This document shows, in pieces, positions 21,526-29,596 of a stretch of DNA of 64,000 nt (the first letter of the stretch is position 1; every line of letters starts with the position of its first letter). The notes below the pieces were generated by a model. It had not been told where the DNA came from. It did not search any database and worked only from the letters and a program-made list of their open reading frames with translations. Source of the stretch: Eleftheria terrae (GTDB lineage: Bacteria > Pseudomonadota > Gammaproteobacteria > Burkholderiales > Burkholderiaceae_C); contig NZ_CP106951.1 in the NCBI RefSeq assembly GCF_030419005.1, positions 2,666,001-2,730,000 on the forward strand. The letters are read 5' to 3'. A program made the position numbers and the translations under genes.

Positions 21526-22452
21526 CTATCCGGGCGCCGCGGCCGCCGGCCTGGCGGCCGAGCGCCACAGCTCGCCAGCCAGCCGGTCGATCTCCTCGCG
21601 CAGGTGCAGCCGTGCCAGCCAGTGCGCCGGCAGCCCCGCCACCCCGTAATAAGCACCGGCCAGCTGGCCGGTGATGGCGGCGGTGGTGTCGGCGTCATCG
21701 CCGAGATTGGCCGCCCGCAGCACCGCCGCCTCGAAAGACGAGGTGGTGGCGAAGCACCACAACGCTGCCTCCAGCGACTCCACGCAATAGCCGCTGCCGC
21801 GCAGTCGGGCTTCGGACTGGCCTCGCCAGCTGCCGGCAGCCAGCGATGCCACGCGTTCGCACTCCCCGCCCACGTCGCCCAGGTCCAACACTTCGTCCTT
21901 CGGTGCACCGGCCAGCGCGCGGTGCAGGCACAGCGCCAGCAACTCGCAGCACGCCAGCGCCTCGGGCGCCGCATGCGTGGTGGCCGAGCTGGCGCGCGCC
22001 AGGGCACGCACCCGGGCAGCGTCGGGATGCGCATGCAGCACCACCGGCGCCAGGCGCATCAGCGAGCCGTTGCCAGCGGTGGCCGGATCGGTGGAGCCAG
22101 CCATCGGCTCGCCGGTGAGCTGGTAGCGCTGCAGGGCGCGCAGCACCGTCATGCCGATGTCGAAGCACTCCCCGGTGGCGCTGTAGTAGCCCCATTGCCA
22201 CCAGTTGACATAGCGGTTCATCTGGTCGCGGGCATCGAAGCCGCCGCAATGCAGCAAGCTGGCCGCGAGGCACAAGGCCATGGAGGTGTCGTCGGTCCAC
22301 TGCCCGGCCGCCAGCTCGAACGGGCCGCCGCCGACCATGTCGGTCAGCGGCTCGAAGCTGCCGCGCGGGCAGAACTCCACCGTGGTGCCCACTGCATCGC
22401 CACAGGCCAGGCCCAGCAGGCAGCCGCGGTAGCGGTCCAGCATCGATGTCAT
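21526..22452 (-). CDS. ADP-ribosylglycohydrolase (DraG/ARH family)
   Basis: 308 residues. Removes ADP-ribose from modified macromolecules or small adducts. Metal-binding signatures are intact: GCLLGLACGDAVGTTVEF (10-27), QWTDDTSMAL (51-60) and GDDADTTAAITGQLAGAYYG near residue 240-260. ATG 22452 follows GAAAGGA; a second ATG nine bases on is possible. It lies 37 bp downstream of the NrtR-type regulator gene, in an operon with it, and across an operator region from the Tpt1 gene. In this setting it may reverse ADP-ribose marks or recycle the cyclic ADP-ribose product of Tpt1; that is inference. Substrate (protein, RNA or metabolite) cannot be read from sequence. Confidence 0.88.
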   Translation of the reverse strand: MTSMLDRYRGCLLGLACGDAVGTTVEFCPRGSFEPLTDMVGGGPFELAAGQWTDDTSMALCLAASLLHCGGFDARDQMNRYVNWWQWGYYSATGECFDIGMTVLRALQRYQLTGEPMAGSTDPATAGNGSLMRLAPVVLHAHPDAARVRALARASSATTHAAPEALACCELLALCLHRALAGAPKDEVLDLGDVGGECERVASLAAGSWRGQSEARLRGSGYCVESLEAALWCFATTSSFEAAVLRAANLGDDADTTAAITGQLAGAYYGVAGLPAHWLARLHLREEIDRLAGELWRSAARPAAAAPG

Positions 22453-22489
22453 GGTTGCATGTCCTTTCTGGAAGGTCGCACCGCCTGCG

Positions 22490-23251
22490 CTAGTCGCCAC
22501 CACGCGGGCTGAAGGTGCGGGGAAACACCACCGGCGCCGCCCGGTCGAGCAGCCGGTAGCCCATCGCGGGCCGGTGCGACTCGCCCTCCACATACCCGGC
22601 CTCCACCAGCCACTGCGCGGCCAGCATGCGGGTGCGGAAGCCGCTCTTGTCCACCGGACGGCCCAGCACCACCTCGTACATGCGCTGCAGCTGCGGCAGC
22701 GTGAAGGGTTCGGGCAACAGGAAGGCCGGCAGCGAGGTGTATTCCGCCCGGCCTTTCAACCGCTCCACCGCCGCCTTCAGGATCTCTGCGTGGTCGAAGG
22801 CCAGGCGCGGCCGGCGCAGCAGCTTGGCCACCTCGAACCAGCCCACGTCGGCCGCATTGGCGCCACGGGTGAGCACCACCTCCGCGCACGGTACCAGGGC
22901 GAAATACACATGCGTGGCCGACCAGCCGCGCGGGTCGCGACGGGCACTGCCCCAGCTGCCCAGCTGCTCCAGGTAGGGGCTGCTGACGCCGGTCTTGTCC
23001 TTCAGCTTGCGGCGCGCGCAGGCCAGCAGGTCGGCGTCGAGGTCGATGTCGACGAAACCGCCGGGCAGCGCCCATGCCGACGGATGGGGCTCGCCCGGTG
23101 TGTCGGGGCGCTGCACCAGCAGCACCTGCAAGGCCCCGTCGGTCACGGTGAAGATGACCACGTCCACCGTGGTGTACGGCAGCGGGAACGTCGGCACTGC
23201 CGGCCTGGCGGGGGCCGGCGCCTGGGCGGATCGGGGCGTCCTGGATGACAT
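22490..23251 (-). CDS. nrtR: NrtR-type transcriptional regulator (degenerate Nudix + winged helix)
   Basis: 253 residues. The N-terminal Nudix fold (about 20-155) opens TFPLPYTTVDVVIFTVTDGALQVLLVQRP...HPSAWALPGGFVDIDLDADLLACARRKLKDKTGV. The Nudix box has lost the catalytic REUxEE glutamates (ARRKLKDKTG), as in NrtR repressors that sense ADP-ribose-type ligands without hydrolysing them. The C-terminal winged helix (about 175-253) contains FTLPQLQRMYEVVLGRPVDKSGFRTRMLAAQWLVEAGY. ATG 23251 with AAGGAG six bases upstream. It should bind the paired GTTGTA/TACAAC sites between itself and the divergent SPFH gene and so control both arms of the locus. No NAD-biosynthesis genes are adjacent, so it is probably a local, not a global, NrtR. 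Confidence 0.87.
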   Translation of the reverse strand: MSSRTPRSAQAPAPARPAVPTFPLPYTTVDVVIFTVTDGALQVLLVQRPDTPGEPHPSAWALPGGFVDIDLDADLLACARRKLKDKTGVSSPYLEQLGSWGSARRDPRGWSATHVYFALVPCAEVVLTRGANAADVGWFEVAKLLRRPRLAFDHAEILKAAVERLKGRAEYTSLPAFLLPEPFTLPQLQRMYEVVLGRPVDKSGFRTRMLAAQWLVEAGYVEGESHRPAMGYRLLDRAAPVVFPRTFSPRGGD

Positions 23252-23285
23252 CTCGGCTCCTTGGCGTTGACGGTTGCGTTGTTAA

Positions 23286-23323
23286 GTTGTATTGTACAAC
23301 CCATATAAGTTGTTCTGTACAAC
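23286..23323. promoter_or_regulatory. Two tandem NrtR operator-like palindromes
   Basis: GTTGTATTGTACAAC (23286-23300) and GTTGTTCTGTACAAC (23309-23323) are two 15-bp palindromes (arms GTTGTA/TACAAC, one mismatch in the second) whose starts are 23 bp apart, about two helical turns. They lie between the divergent starts of nrtR (23251) and the SPFH gene (23374). TATAAG (23304-23309) between them could be a rightward -10, so binding would block transcription. Regulator assignment is inferred from location. Confidence 0.75.
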
Positions 23324-23373
23324 CTATAGCAAGAACACCAGACACCTCACAAACAACAAGCAGGGAGCCTCAC

Positions 23374-24432
23374 ATGTTTGGCATTCGTTTCGTCAAGGCA
23401 CAGCCCACCGTGCACCTGATGCAGTTTCGCGGCGGGCGGGTGGTGCGCGAAGGCGTGGGCCTGTCCTTCTTCTATTACGGCCCCACCTCCACCCTGGTGG
23501 CGGTGCCGCTGAGCAGCCAGGACCGGCCCTTCATGCTGGAGCTGGTGACGGCGGACTTCCAGAGCGTGACGGTCCAGGGCCAGGTCACCTACCGCATCCG
23601 CGAGCCGCGCCGCACCGCCGCGATGATGGACTTCTCGCTCAGTCGCAGCGGCCAGGGGCATGCCAGCGAAGACCCGATACGCCTGGGCGAGCGGGTGGCG
23701 ATGCAGGTGGAGGTCATCATCCAGCAGGCGGTGCAGTCGATGGACCTCAAGCAGGCGCTGCGCGCCTCGGCCGACATCGCGCTGGCCGCGCAGGACGCGC
23801 TGGCCAGTCAGCCGGAGCTGGACGCACTGGGCCTGGAAGTGCTGGGCGTGTCGATCATCGCGGTCAAGCCCACGCCCGACATCGCCCGTGCACTGGAAGC
23901 CGAGGCCCGCGAGTCCAACCTGAAGGCGGCCGACGACGCGGTCTACCTGCGGCGCATGTCGGCGGTGGAGAACGAGCGCGCCATCCGAGAGAACGAGCTG
24001 GACACCGAGATCGCGGTCGAACAGAAGAAGCGCCAGATCCGGGAAACCCAGATGGAAGCCAAAGCCGCGCTGATGCGCAAGGAGAACACCTTGCGCACCG
24101 AGCAGATGGCAGCCGATGTGGAACTGGAGGAACAGCGCAAGGCCTTGGTGGCCCGGCAAGCCGACAACAGCCGCCAGCTGGCGGAGGCCGAGGCGCACCG
24201 CGTCGGCTCGGTGATGCAGGCGCTCGAACAGGCCGACCCGCGCATCGTCCAGGCGCTCGCTGCAGCCGGCATGCAGCCGGGGCAGCTGATCGCCCAGGCT
24301 TTCGGCGGCATTGCCGAGAAGGCCGAGCGCATCGGCCAGCTCAACGTGTCGCCTGACCTGCTGAGCACCCTGCTGGGCCAGCCGGAAGCCAGCGAGGCAC
24401 GCAGCGGAGGCGGACGTGAACGCGGGCGCTGA
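23374..24432 (+). CDS. SPFH/band-7 domain protein without membrane anchor
   Basis: 352 residues. SPFH core at about 5-190 (FVKAQPTVHLMQFRGGRVVREGVGLSFFYYGPTSTLVAVPLSSQDRPFMLELVTADFQSVTVQGQVTYRIREP... and LGLEVLGVSIIAVKPTPDIARALEAEARE), then a charged coiled coil (about 190-290, ENERAIRENELDTEIAVEQKKRQIRETQMEAKAALMRKENTLRTEQ) and a Gln/Gly-rich C-terminus. Unlike stomatins and flotillins there is no N-terminal hydrophobic helix, so it should be soluble or peripheral. ATG 23374 follows AGGGAG. First gene of the rightward arm; it overlaps the NAD-kinase-like gene by 17 bp. SPFH proteins form ring scaffolds; here it may scaffold the two downstream enzymes (inference). Confidence 0.85.
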   Translation: MFGIRFVKAQPTVHLMQFRGGRVVREGVGLSFFYYGPTSTLVAVPLSSQDRPFMLELVTADFQSVTVQGQVTYRIREPRRTAAMMDFSLSRSGQGHASEDPIRLGERVAMQVEVIIQQAVQSMDLKQALRASADIALAAQDALASQPELDALGLEVLGVSIIAVKPTPDIARALEAEARESNLKAADDAVYLRRMSAVENERAIRENELDTEIAVEQKKRQIRETQMEAKAALMRKENTLRTEQMAADVELEEQRKALVARQADNSRQLAEAEAHRVGSVMQALEQADPRIVQALAAAGMQPGQLIAQAFGGIAEKAERIGQLNVSPDLLSTLLGQPEASEARSGGGRERGR

Positions 24433-25354
24433 ACGCAAGGTGGTGCTGGTGACCCGCCGCACCCGGCTGCAGGACCTGGTGGCGCAGCACCACACCCTGG
24501 CCCAGGCCCGCTTCTATGTAGAGCACATGGGCGCCGACTTCTCCGACTACCTGGCCGAGGACCAGGCCCATGCCGAAGGGCTGCGCGTGGCGCGAGAGGC
24601 CCTGCGCGGCTGGGGCCGCGCCCAGGTGATCGAGCGGGGCCACCTGCCCAACTTCATCTTCGGCAGCGAGGACATCGTGGTGGCGCTGGGCCAGGACGGC
24701 CTGGTGGCCAACACCATGAAATACCTGCGCGGCCAGCCACTGATCGGCCTCAATCCCGAGCCCCGGCGCTGGGACGGTGTGCTGCTGCCCTTCGAGCCGG
24801 CCGACCTGGCCCGGCTGCTGCCCGAGGTGGCGCTCGAGCGGCGGCCCACCCGCAGCGTGACGATGGCCGAGGCCCGGCTGTCCGACGGGCAGACGCTGCG
24901 CGCGGTGAACGATTTCTTCATCGGCCCGCGCAGCCACACCTCGGCCCTGTACGAGATCCAGCTGGGCGAGCAGCGGGAGCTGCAATCTTCCTCGGGCGTG
25001 ATCGTCTCCACCGGCCTCGGCTCGACCGCCTGGCTGCGCAGTGTGGTGGCGGGCTCGGTCGGCATCGCGCAGGCGATGTCACCCTTCGAGGTCGATGCCG
25101 CGCCCTGGCAGCCGCTGCCGTGGGACGCCGACCACCTCGTGTTCGCGGTGCGCGAGCCGTTTCCCAGCCGCTCCTCGCAAGCCACCCTGGTGTATGGCGC
25201 GGTGCAGGCCGGGCAGCCGCTGCGCCTGCGCTCCCGGATGCCCGAGCAGGGCGTGATCTTCTCGGACGGCATCGAGGCCGACTACCTGCGCTTCACCGCC
25301 GGCATGGAAGCCACCGTCGGCGTGGCCGAATGCCGCGGCTGCCTGGTGGTGTGA
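24416..25354 (+). CDS. Divergent ATP-NAD kinase-like protein
   Basis: 312 residues with the NAD-kinase fold. The diagnostic GGDGT loop appears as GQDGLVANT (92-99), with Gly-to-Gln and Thr-to-Leu changes. The NE/D motif is ND at 165-166 (LRAVNDFFIGPRSHTSALYEI). The glycine-rich segment is SSSGVIVSTGLGSTAWLRS (191-209), close to DGxIVSTPTGSTAY of true NAD kinases. So the NAD-binding half is well kept while the nucleotide-phosphate loop is altered. It may phosphorylate a related substrate, or bind NAD or ADP-ribose without kinase activity. GTG 24416 lies inside the 3' end of the SPFH gene, showing tight coupling. Located between SPFH and Tpt1. Confidence 0.78.
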   Translation: MNAGAERKVVLVTRRTRLQDLVAQHHTLAQARFYVEHMGADFSDYLAEDQAHAEGLRVAREALRGWGRAQVIERGHLPNFIFGSEDIVVALGQDGLVANTMKYLRGQPLIGLNPEPRRWDGVLLPFEPADLARLLPEVALERRPTRSVTMAEARLSDGQTLRAVNDFFIGPRSHTSALYEIQLGEQRELQSSSGVIVSTGLGSTAWLRSVVAGSVGIAQAMSPFEVDAAPWQPLPWDADHLVFAVREPFPSRSSQATLVYGAVQAGQPLRLRSRMPEQGVIFSDGIEADYLRFTAGMEATVGVAECRGCLVV

Positions 25355-25423
25355 CGGCCAGCCAGCTGCTCTTTGCCATTCAAGACAATGAACAACAAGA
25401 ACGACAACAGGAACATCAAGACC

Positions 25424-25972
25424 ATGACGTCCGATCCTTCACTGAAGCGCACCAGCAAGTTCCTCAGCCTGGTGCTGCGGCATCAGCCGCAGCAGCTCGG
25501 CCTGGACATGGATGACGCCGGCTGGGTGGCGGTGGACCGGCTGGTGGCCAATGCCCAGCGGGCCGGTCATCCCCTCACGCTGGAGCTGCTGCGCCAGATC
25601 GTCGCGCAAAGCGACAAGCAGCGCTTCGCCTTCAGCGAGGACGGCCTTCGCATTCGCGCCAACCAGGGCCATTCGGTGCCGGTGGACCTGCAGCTGGCGC
25701 CGGTCCTGCCGCCCGACTGGCTCTACCACGGCACGGCCGCGGGCCGAGTCGCCGCCATCTTGCAAGAAGGCTTGCAGAAGCAGCGACGCCACCACGTGCA
25801 CCTGAGCGAGGACCGCGAGGTCGCACTGGCCGTCGGCCGCCGGTACGGGCCGCCGGTGCTGCTGCTGGTCGACAGCCGGCGCATGGCGGCGGACGGCCAC
25901 ACCTTCTTCCGCTCGGACAACGGCGTGTGGCTGGTGGAGGCGGTGCCGCCCGCCTATCTGAGGCAGCTCTGA
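25424..25972 (+). CDS. kptA: RNA 2'-phosphotransferase (Tpt1/KptA)
   Basis: 182 residues, matching the usual ~184. Transfers an internal RNA 2'-phosphate to NAD+, giving ADP-ribose 1'',2''-cyclic phosphate and nicotinamide. Residues match the Tpt1 catalytic set: LRH (Arg19-His20) in TSKFLSLVLRHQPQQLGL, Arg67 in SDKQRFAF, YHGT at 101-104, and the arginine cluster HHVHLSEDREVALAVGRR. ATG 25424 with AGGA upstream gives the normal N-terminus; ATG 25388 is an alternative with a 12-residue Asn/Lys-rich extension. Bacteria lack the yeast-type tRNA splicing that makes 2'-phosphates; Tpt1 enzymes can also ADP-ribosylate 5'-phosphate RNA or DNA ends. Last gene of the SPFH operon. Confidence 0.9.
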   Translation: MTSDPSLKRTSKFLSLVLRHQPQQLGLDMDDAGWVAVDRLVANAQRAGHPLTLELLRQIVAQSDKQRFAFSEDGLRIRANQGHSVPVDLQLAPVLPPDWLYHGTAAGRVAAILQEGLQKQRRHHVHLSEDREVALAVGRRYGPPVLLLVDSRRMAADGHTFFRSDNGVWLVEAVPPAYLRQL

Positions 25973-25988
25973 GCTGCCGGGCGCAGGC

Positions 25989-26016
25989 AAAAAAATGCGG
26001 GCCGGGTGGCCCGCAT
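25989..26016 (-). terminator. Rho-independent terminator facing leftwards
   Basis: Perfect 9-bp stem ATGCGGGCC (25995-26003)/GGCCCGCAT (26008-26016) with a GGGT loop. On the minus strand it is followed by seven T residues. It lies beyond the minisatellite from the fusA2 stop, so the repeat is probably transcribed as fusA2 3' UTR. Confidence 0.85.
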
Positions 26017-26040
26017 CTCAGCGTCGGAGGACCGCGCAGG

Positions 26041-26208
26041 GCGGTCACGCCAGCGGTCACGCCAGCGGTCACGCCAGCGGTCACGCCAGCGGTCACGCCA
26101 GCGGTCACGCCAGCGGTCACGCCAGCGGTCACGCCAGCGGTCACGCCAGCGGTCACGCCAGCGGTCACGCCAGCGGTCACGCCAGCGGTCACGCCAGCGG
26201 TCACGCCA
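26041..26208. repeat. Minisatellite: 14 perfect copies of a 12-bp unit
   Basis: The unit GCGGTCACGCCA is repeated 14 times without a mismatch, followed by a partial GCGG. Because 12 is a multiple of three, all six frames are open (for example Ala-Val-Thr-Pro repeats rightwards, Gly-Val-Thr-Ala leftwards), but no flanking gene reads into it. It lies between the kptA stop and the fusA2 stop, bracketed by hairpins. Confidence 0.95.
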
Positions 26209-26237
26209 GCGGCCGGGCACTCGAGGTGCCCGGCCGC
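26209..26237 (-). repeat. 12-bp perfect inverted repeat after fusA2
   Basis: GCGGCCGGGCAC (26209-26220) pairs with GTGCCCGGCCGC (26226-26237) around TCGAG, 28 bp past the fusA2 stop. No T-run follows, so termination probably depends on the stronger hairpin at 25989-26016. Confidence 0.7.
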
Positions 26238-26265
26238 CCCACCGCCGCAAAGACGGTGGCGATGC

Positions 26266-28305
26266 TCAGTGGCGCACGCGCGCGGCGTCGGGCGTCAGTG
26301 AGCGGGGGGCCGGCGCGTAATGGTCAAACTGCATCGAGTACTGTGCGCGTCCCGAAGAAAGCGCACGCAGCTGCCCGATGTAGCCGAACATCTCGCCCAG
26401 GGGCACATGAGCCTGGATCACCGCGGCCGTGCCACGCTGGTCCTGGCCCCGCACGTGGCCGCGGCGCCGGTTCAGGTCGCCGATGCAGTCGCCCAGGTAC
26501 TCGGCCGGCGTGACGACCTCGACCGCCATCACCGGCTCCAGCAGCACCGGGCCGGCCAGGGCAGCCGCTTCCCGGAACGCCGCCACGGCGGCCAGCTCGA
26601 AAGCCAGCGCCGACGAGTCGCGCTCATGGAAGCTGCCATCCAACAGCGTGACTTCCAGGTCCACGCAGGGGAAGCCGGCCACCCCACCCGCCATCGCCGC
26701 ATGCCGCACGCCCGCTTCGACACCGGGGATGAACTCGCGCGGGATCGCGCCACCCACCACCTGGCTCTCGAAGCGCAGGCCCGTGCCACGGGGCAGCGGC
26801 TGCAGGCGCAACAGCACCTCGGCAAACTGGCCGGGGCCGCCGGTCTGCTTCTTGTGCACGTGCCGCACCTGCGCCTCCCGGGTGATGGTCTCGCGGAATG
26901 CCACCTGAGGACGGCCCACCACCACTTCCACACCGTAGCGGCTGCGCAGCTTCTCCAGCGACACCTCCAGCTGCAACTCGCCCATGCCCGACACCAGGGT
27001 CTGCCCGCTTTCGGCATCCTGGTGCACCCGCAGGCTCGGGTCCTCGCGGACCAGGGCCTGCAGCGCCTTGCCCAGCTGCTGCTGGTCGGCCTGCGTCTTC
27101 GGTGACACGGCCACGTCGATCACCGGCTCGGGAACCGTGATCTCCTCCAGCAACAGGGCATGCGCCGGGTCGCACAAGGTATGGCCGGTCAGCGTGTCCT
27201 TGGCCCCGACCACCGCCCCGATGTCACCCGCCTGCAGCTCGCTCCTTTCCACGTGGCGGTTGGCATGCACCTCGTAGAGGCGCGCGATGCGTTCGCGCCG
27301 CCCGGTGCTGGCGTTCAGCACCACGTCACCCGGCCGCAGCCGGCCCCGGTAGACCCGCACGAACACCTTCGCACCGTGGGCGTCGGCCACCACCTTGAAG
27401 GCCAGTGCCGCGAGCGGACCATCGGCGTCGCTTTCGGGCTGCCCTTCGATCAGCACCTCGCCCGGCGCCGGCAGGTAGTGCACGACCGCGTCCAGCAAGG
27501 GCTCCACGCCCTTGTTCTTGTATGCGGACCCGGCCAGCACCGGCACGAAGGCGCCGGCCAGCGTGCCCTTGCGGATGCAGGCGCGCAACTGCTCGACACT
27601 GGGTTCCTGCCCGTCAAGGTAGGCCTCGAGGACGGCATCGTCTTGCTCGACCGCCAGCTCCACCAGGCGTTGCCGCCATTGCGCCGCCAGCGCCATCAGC
27701 TCCGGAGGCACCTCCTGGTGCGACGGCACGCCGCCCTGCTCGTCCGACCGCCACACCAGCGCATCGCGCCCGAGCAGGTCGACCACGCCACGGAAGCCGC
27801 CCTCGCTGCCGATGGGCCACTGCAGCACCAGCGGACGCACGCCCAGGCGGTCCTGCATCATCTGCACCACCCGCCCGAAGTCCGCGCCGACGCGGTCGAG
27901 CTTGTTGATGAAGGCAATGCGAGGCACGCGGTAGGCATCGGCCAGGCGCCAGTTGGTCTCGGTCTGCGGCTCCACGCCGGCCACGCCATCGAACACCACC
28001 ACCGCGCCATCGAGCACGCGCAGGGAACGGTTCACCTCGATGTTGAAGTCGATGTGCCCCGGCGTGTCGATCAGGTTGATCTGCGTGCCCTGCCAGAACA
28101 CCGTCGTGGCAGCGCTGTTGATGGTGATGCCGCGGCGCTTCTCCTGCTCGTCGAAGTCCATCGTTGCGGCGCCGTCGTTGACCTCGCCGATGCGGTGGCT
28201 CTCGCCCGTGTAGTACAGGATGCGTTCGCTGGTGGTCGTCTTGCCGGCATCCACGTGAGCGATGATGCCGATGTTCCTGAGTTTCCTGACGATAGGGGTG
28301 TTCAT
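26266..28305 (-). CDS. fusA2: Elongation factor G paralogue (EF-G2)
   Basis: 679-residue translational GTPase. G1 AHVDAGKT (16-23), G2 Thr61 in [10 protein letters not shown]3 DTPGH (80-84), G4 NKLD (134-137), then EF-G domains II-V with AFRETI and [25 protein letters not shown] 28305 is preceded by GAAAGA. It is not in an rpsL-rpsG-fusA-tuf str operon, so it is a stand-alone second EF-G, common in Burkholderiales and often linked to ribosome recycling or stress; which role applies here is unknown. A leader of at least 260 nt with a terminator-like hairpin precedes it, which may regulate it. Confidence 0.9.
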   Translation of the reverse strand: MNTPIVRKLRNIGIIAHVDAGKTTTSERILYYTGESHRIGEVNDGAATMDFDEQEKRRGITINSAATTVFWQGTQINLIDTPGHIDFNIEVNRSLRVLDGAVVVFDGVAGVEPQTETNWRLADAYRVPRIAFINKLDRVGADFGRVVQMMQDRLGVRPLVLQWPIGSEGGFRGVVDLLGRDALVWRSDEQGGVPSHQEVPPELMALAAQWRQRLVELAVEQDDAVLEAYLDGQEPSVEQLRACIRKGTLAGAFVPVLAGSAYKNKGVEPLLDAVVHYLPAPGEVLIEGQPESDADGPLAALAFKVVADAHGAKVFVRVYRGRLRPGDVVLNASTGRRERIARLYEVHANRHVERSELQAGDIGAVVGAKDTLTGHTLCDPAHALLLEEITVPEPVIDVAVSPKTQADQQQLGKALQALVREDPSLRVHQDAESGQTLVSGMGELQLEVSLEKLRSRYGVEVVVGRPQVAFRETITREAQVRHVHKKQTGGPGQFAEVLLRLQPLPRGTGLRFESQVVGGAIPREFIPGVEAGVRHAAMAGGVAGFPCVDLEVTLLDGSFHERDSSALAFELAAVAAFREAAALAGPVLLEPVMAVEVVTPAEYLGDCIGDLNRRRGHVRGQDQRGTAAVIQAHVPLGEMFGYIGQLRALSSGRAQYSMQFDHYAPAPRSLTPDAARVRH

Positions 28306-28393
28306 AGGGATCTTTCTTCGGGCGCCCTGCAGCTGCGGGCGGCCCATGCCGGTGGCTTCTGGCCGCCACGGGCGAAGGAAAGATCCGCCCGGG

Positions 28394-28540
28394 CTAGCCG
28401 CTCACTTGCTGGTCAAGGCCCGACGCGACGGGCCTGCTGCCCGCACCGCGTCGTGCCACGCTGCCGCCAAAGTACGGGCGCAAGTCCCCCGTGCCTTGGC
28501 GGTCAGGAATCGTGGCGATCAGCTTGTCGTAGGTGCGCAT
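28394..28540 (-). CDS. Possible small ORF in the fusA2 leader (48 aa)
   Basis: An ATG at 28540 opens a 48-residue frame, [20 protein letters not shown]..., ending at 28394, 88 bp before the fusA2 start. No clear ribosome site and no family resemblance. It sits directly downstream of the terminator-like hairpin. Low confidence that it is translated. Confidence 0.2.
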   Translation of the reverse strand: MRTYDKLIATIPDRQGTGDLRPYFGGSVARRGAGSRPVASGLDQQVSG

Positions 28541-28562
28541 GGCAGGAATGAAGATCAAAAAC

Positions 28563-28600
28563 AAAAAACCCCGGAGGTGCGAACCTGCCGGGGCTGGAGA
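28563..28600 (-). terminator. Terminator or attenuator upstream of fusA2
   Basis: Read leftwards, AGCCCCGG-CAGGT...ACCT-CCGGGG followed by TTTTTTGTTTTTG. A strong stem with an internal bulge and a long T-tract. It is about 260 bp upstream of fusA2 and 45-80 bp downstream of a small ORF (28645-28728), so it ends a short transcript or attenuates fusA2. Confidence 0.75.
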
Positions 28601-28644
28601 TGCCGGAAGGCTCGCGGCCTCCCGATAAAGATCGAAAAGCCGGA

Positions 28645-28728
28645 CTAGTCAGCGAAAGTCGCGCGCACACGCTGCGCGCCGACCTTGCGGTCTTGCGCGT
28701 TGTGGAGGACGTTCACGGAGGCGTTCAT
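28645..28728 (-). CDS. Candidate 27-residue leader peptide/small ORF
   Basis: ATG 28728 to TAG 28645 encodes MNASVNVLHNAQDRKVGAQRVRATFAD. An AGAAG lies seven bases upstream of the ATG. It is followed by a strong Rho-independent terminator, so a transcript of about 200 nt is predicted. No family recognised. It may be a leader peptide whose translation tunes read-through into fusA2, or an independent short gene. Expression is not shown by sequence alone. Confidence 0.35.
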   Translation of the reverse strand: MNASVNVLHNAQDRKVGAQRVRATFAD

Positions 28729-28729
28729 G

Positions 28730-29593
28730 GCTTCTGTTGATATCGTTGGCGGCGCACGGGCGCCGCATCAATGCAAGTGCATATTGTGAGGCTGTCTTAC
28801 CTTGGCTGCAAACGCAGCCGCTCTTTCACTGTGGCATCAGCCTCACACCCGGCGGCTGATGCCACCGGGCAGGAGGTCGCGCCTGTCGATGCGCTCACCG
28901 AGCACTCAGCTCGTGCTTTACGGTGCCGCCGGACCGCCCGCCATGGAGGACGCCAGCAAGTCAGCAGCCCCCACAGGCGAGCGCATCGACGCCCGGTCTC
29001 GTGCCGCAGGGGAGCGGCTCCATGCCGACCCCTGCCCTCTCCGACCCGCCGTGACGTGGATCTGTCCACGCCGGCATGTTTGGATGTTGTTCATGTCTGA
29101 ACTCTCGACATCGCCCGCTGTGAAGCGACACGCACGAGAGTGCAAGGCCCGGACCATCGCTCTCACGGCAGCATCAGGGCTGAACCAGGACGGCGTCAGC
29201 GCTGTGCCGGACCCGGGAAGGCTGTTCCTCATGGCCACGCGGCGAAGATAGCGGAGGCCGGCCCGGGCATCAACCCACCGGAATGGGGGTACCCTCGAGC
29301 GTCGAGCGTCCTGCCCGGCTATGGCCAGCGCCGCATGCGCCGCTGCTGTGCCGACCTTGTTTCGCATGTGAAGGGAAGTGCGGTAGCGAAGCTGCGCTGA
29401 GCGAGCCCGCCTTGCTGGCGCAGGCACGCACCAGCAGCAGGGCGGGCCACCTCCTGGCCCGCCGCGTCGCGGCCGCCTGGTGCACCGGGATCGAGGTGGC
29501 AGCGGTCAGCAGGGGGTACGCACTGGCCCCGGTCGCCATCCGGGGCCGGCATCGAAGCCATCGTGCATGACACGGACCCGCCGCGGCCTTGCT
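28730..29593. other. Gene-poor region
   Basis: Many short frames in all directions but none with recognisable protein pattern or good start. GCGGCGC/GCGCCGC form a 7-bp hairpin at about 28749-28768 near the presumed promoter of the leftward leader transcript. Nothing else stands out. Confidence 0.3.
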
Positions 29594-29596
29594 GGG

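Noticed and set aside
21526..25972. A known named antiphage defence system
   Set aside because: No nuclease, reverse transcriptase, TIR, SIR2 or cyclase partner is visible, so a named system cannot be assigned; the locus is reported as an NAD/ADP-ribose module instead.
26041..26208. CRISPR array
   Set aside because: The 12-bp units are contiguous with no spacers; this is a minisatellite.
25995..26513. ORFs made of SGHA, QRSR or AVTP repeats
   Set aside because: They come from the 12-bp minisatellite, which is open in every frame; no ribosome site or flanking protein supports them.
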